This document shows positions 6,274 to 8,173 of a stretch of DNA of 8,173 nt, piece after piece. Under the pieces are notes generated by a model. It was given only the letters and a program-made list of their open reading frames with translations, was not told where the DNA came from and did no database searches. The position numbers and the translations under genes were made by a program. Position 1 is the first letter of the stretch. Each line of letters begins with the position of its first letter. The DNA comes from Nitrospira sp. GTDB lineage: Bacteria; Nitrospirota; Nitrospiria; Nitrospirales; Nitrospiraceae. Location: NCBI GenBank assembly GCA_024998705.1, contig JACOEF010000490.1, positions 1 through 8,173 of the forward strand. The letters are read 5' to 3'.

Positions 6274-6762
6274 GTGCCGACAGGACGCAGCCCCCGGCAG
6301 CGCAAGGTATCACCGCCGGACTTCCTCGTGCTGGCCATGAGGTATCTTGCACGAACCGATCGAACTGCGGCCCAGGTTGAGCGGTATGTGCAGGAGAAAG
6401 GGGCGAGCCGGGCAGAGGGGCGTGCAATTGTTCGTGAGCTACAGCAGCGCGGGTACCTCAACGATCAGGCGTATGCGACTCGATGGGCGGAAACGAGACT
6501 GTCGCGACATCCGATGGGCCGCGAACGGCTCAAGGCCGAACTGCTTAACCGCGGTTTTGAAGCCAGCGTCACCGAGCGGGCGCTGCGGCAGGCCTATCGT
6601 TCGATTTCCGAGCAGGAGTTAGCGTGTCAGGCACTCGAAGGGCGTGCGAGCCGGACGCGTCCGGTGCAATGGGTCCGGTGTCTGCGACAACGCGGGTTCG
6701 ATGACGATACGATTCAGCAAGTCACTCAAGTAGATTTGGAGACGGGGTTGGACGAGTTATGA
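6274..6762 (+). CDS. recX: Regulatory protein RecX
   Basis: RecX binds RecA filaments and usually limits their activity; it is commonly encoded directly after recA. The 162-residue product shows the family's three-helix repeats: [16 protein letters not shown] with EKGA in the first; [17 protein letters not shown] then [18 protein letters not shown] in the second; [14 protein letters not shown] near the C terminus. I chose GTG 6274 because AGGTGG (6263-6268), which overlaps the recA stop, lies five bases upstream. GTG 6265 or 6268, abutting the recA TAG, is possible but less well served. recX is in the same reading frame as recA and ends TGA at 6760-6762, overlapping the alaS ATG by four bases, so translational coupling along recA-recX-alaS is likely. 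Confidence 0.93.
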   Translation: MPTGRSPRQRKVSPPDFLVLAMRYLARTDRTAAQVERYVQEKGASRAEGRAIVRELQQRGYLNDQAYATRWAETRLSRHPMGRERLKAELLNRGFEASVTERALRQAYRSISEQELACQALEGRASRTRPVQWVRCLRQRGFDDDTIQQVTQVDLETGLDEL

Positions 6763-8173
6763 GCCAAAGTGTACACGATCTGCGACGAGCCTTTATCCGG
6801 TACTTTGAACAGCAGGGACATCGGGCCGTGCCGAGCGCTCCCTTGATTCCGCAGGCGGACCCGACGCTGCTGTTTACAAACGCCGGCATGAATCAATTCA
6901 AACGGGTGTTCCTGGGCGAGGAGACGCGTACGTATAGCCGGGCGGTGACCGTGCAGAAGTGTCTGCGCGCCGGCGGCAAGCACAACGACCTTGAAAACGT
7001 GGGGTATACGAGGCGACACCACACCTTTTTCGAAATGCTCGGCAATTTCTCTTTCGGCGACTATTTCAAGGAAGACGCCATCCGGTTCGGGTGGGAGTTT
7101 CTGACTTCCGTTGTCGGGCTCTCGAAAGACCGGATGTGGATCACGATCTTCCGTGAGGACGACGAAGCCGACCGTTTGTGGAAAAAGATCGGCGTGTCCC
7201 CCAGCCGTATCGTGCGTTGCGGCGAGAAGGACAATTTCTGGCAGATGGCGGATACGGGCCCCTGCGGTCCCTGTTCCGAACTCCACTTCGACCAGGGCCC
7301 TTCTGTGCCGGGCGATGCCACTCCGAACGGTGAAGGCGACCGGGTCATCTAGATCTGGAACCTGGTGTTCATGCAGTTTAATCGTGACAGTGCGGGCACT
7401 CTGAATCCGCTTCCGAAACCGAGTATCGATACCGGCATGGGGTTGGAACGGTTGACGGCGGTGGCGCAGGGGAGGCTCAGCAACTACGACAGCGATTTGT
7501 TCGCGCCCTTGCTGGCGGCAATTGCAGGCAGGGCCGGAGCGCAGTACGGTGCGGCTGAGCAGGCCGACCGTTCCATGCGCGTCATTGCCGATCACTTGCG
7601 TGCCATCACCTTCCTCATGGCCGACGGAGTCTTGCCGTCGAACGAGGGACGAGGCTATGTGCTTCGCCGGATTCTTCGTCGTGCGGCCCGTCATGGCCGA
7701 TTGCTGGGAATTACCGAGCCGTTCCTGCACGAACTCACGGCGACGGTCGTGAATCATATGGGCGAGGCGTATCACGAGTTGCGTCCGGCAGCCGGTACGG
7801 TGGCGGAAGCGACACGGGGCGAAGAAGAACGGTTTATCGCGACACTCGACCAAGGGTTACCGATTCTCAACGACATGCTGAGCAAGGTGCGAGCCTCCGG
7901 TCAGAACGTGCTCTCGGGTACCGACATGTTTAAGTTGTATGACACGTATGGCTTTCCGATGGACCTCATTGCGGAAGCCTGCCGTGAGCAGGAGATCCGT
8001 CTCGATGAGACGGGGTTTGAAGCCGCCATCGAAGAGCAACGCACGCGCGCTAGGAAGACGGGAGGCTTCGAGAGTGAAACGGCCCGCCCCGCTTTGAGTG
8101 AACTGGCCGCTCGTGTCGGCACCACGGCCTTCGTCGGGTATGAGAAGTTGACGTCGGAAGGTGTCGTGCAGGC
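6759..8173 (+). CDS. alaS: Alanine--tRNA ligase, interrupted by in-frame TAG, 3' end outside window
   Basis: AlaRS charges tRNA-Ala in two ATP-dependent steps and is essential. ATG 6759 overlaps the recX stop as ATGA. Residues 1-197 are a canonical N-terminal class II core: [10 protein letters not shown] near residue 39, [19 protein letters not shown], then motif 2 [18 protein letters not shown] at 87-104. Codon 198 (7350-7352) is TAG, between GDRVI and [11 protein letters not shown]. Family members have Glu there, so GAG to TAG is a single-base change. The frame then stays open for 273 codons to the window edge: motif 3 [40 protein letters not shown], and [14 protein letters not shown]. Editing and C-Ala domains would lie beyond 8173; a full enzyme is about 875 residues. 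A product stopping at 198 would lack motif 3 and the tRNA-binding part and could not work. The amber is therefore more likely error, new mutation or readthrough than a real end. Confidence 0.9.

Noticed and set aside
7371..7373. Restart of alaS at the ATG after the amber, giving a split synthetase
   Set aside because: No ribosome binding site precedes it, and it would begin inside a conserved strand, deleting IWNLVF.
6726..7853. Long minus-strand frame (375 codons) opposite alaS
   Set aside because: The + strand encodes unmistakable AlaRS motifs throughout; the minus frame is a compositional shadow, even though it crosses the amber site without interruption.
1..8173. CRISPR array, tRNA or rRNA genes, phage or defence genes
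   Set aside because: No regularly spaced repeats, no cloverleaf-like or ribosomal RNA sequences, and no defence-type protein motifs were seen on reading the window.

Overview
The window is chromosomal DNA from a GC-rich Gram-negative-type bacterium. It has Sec signal peptides, a lipobox lipoprotein and a recA-recX-alaS gene order. Together with the PilZ and CgeB-type neighbours this suggests Nitrospira or a close relative (Nitrospirota). That placement is inference from recalled gene order and protein style; no search was possible.

Layout. Positions 1-520 hold no convincing gene, but contain a short element-like structure: a perfect 19-bp inverted repeat at 232-250 and 380-398, with CTAG at both outer ends. 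Then follows a two-gene exported cassette on the + strand. The first gene (521-1270) encodes a methionine-rich DUF4412-like periplasmic protein and the second (1283-2260) an unrecognised periplasmic protein. A lipoprotein gene on the - strand (2430-2987) converges on them. Next come a PilZ-domain gene split by an in-frame TAG (3168-3548) and a CgeB-type glycosyltransferase gene preceded by a perfect 17-bp palindrome (3745-4824). The window ends with the DNA-repair/translation cluster recA (5152-6264), recX (6274-6762) and alaS (from 6759, running off the right edge).

How the genes relate. RecX modulates RecA filaments, and its gene lies 9 nt behind recA in the same frame. alaS overlaps recX by ATGA, so the three are probably cotranscribed from a recA promoter with a consensus TATAAT box at 5008-5013. 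An AGGT-N4-ACCT palindrome overlaps its -35 region and is a candidate SOS-type operator. The PilZ gene (likely c-di-GMP binding) and the glycosyltransferase gene are neighbours, but a 196-nt gap with hairpins separates them.

Most notable: two conserved genes each carry a single in-frame amber codon with the frame fully intact on both sides. They are the PilZ gene (TAG at 3393-3395, where Trp is expected) and the essential alaS (TAG at 7350-7352, where the family has a conserved Glu before IWN). TAG also ends four intact genes here, so wholesale amber reassignment is unlikely. Sequence error, recent nonsense mutation or site-specific readthrough remain. I found no CRISPR array, tRNA, rRNA or complete transposase gene, and no clear novel multi-gene system.
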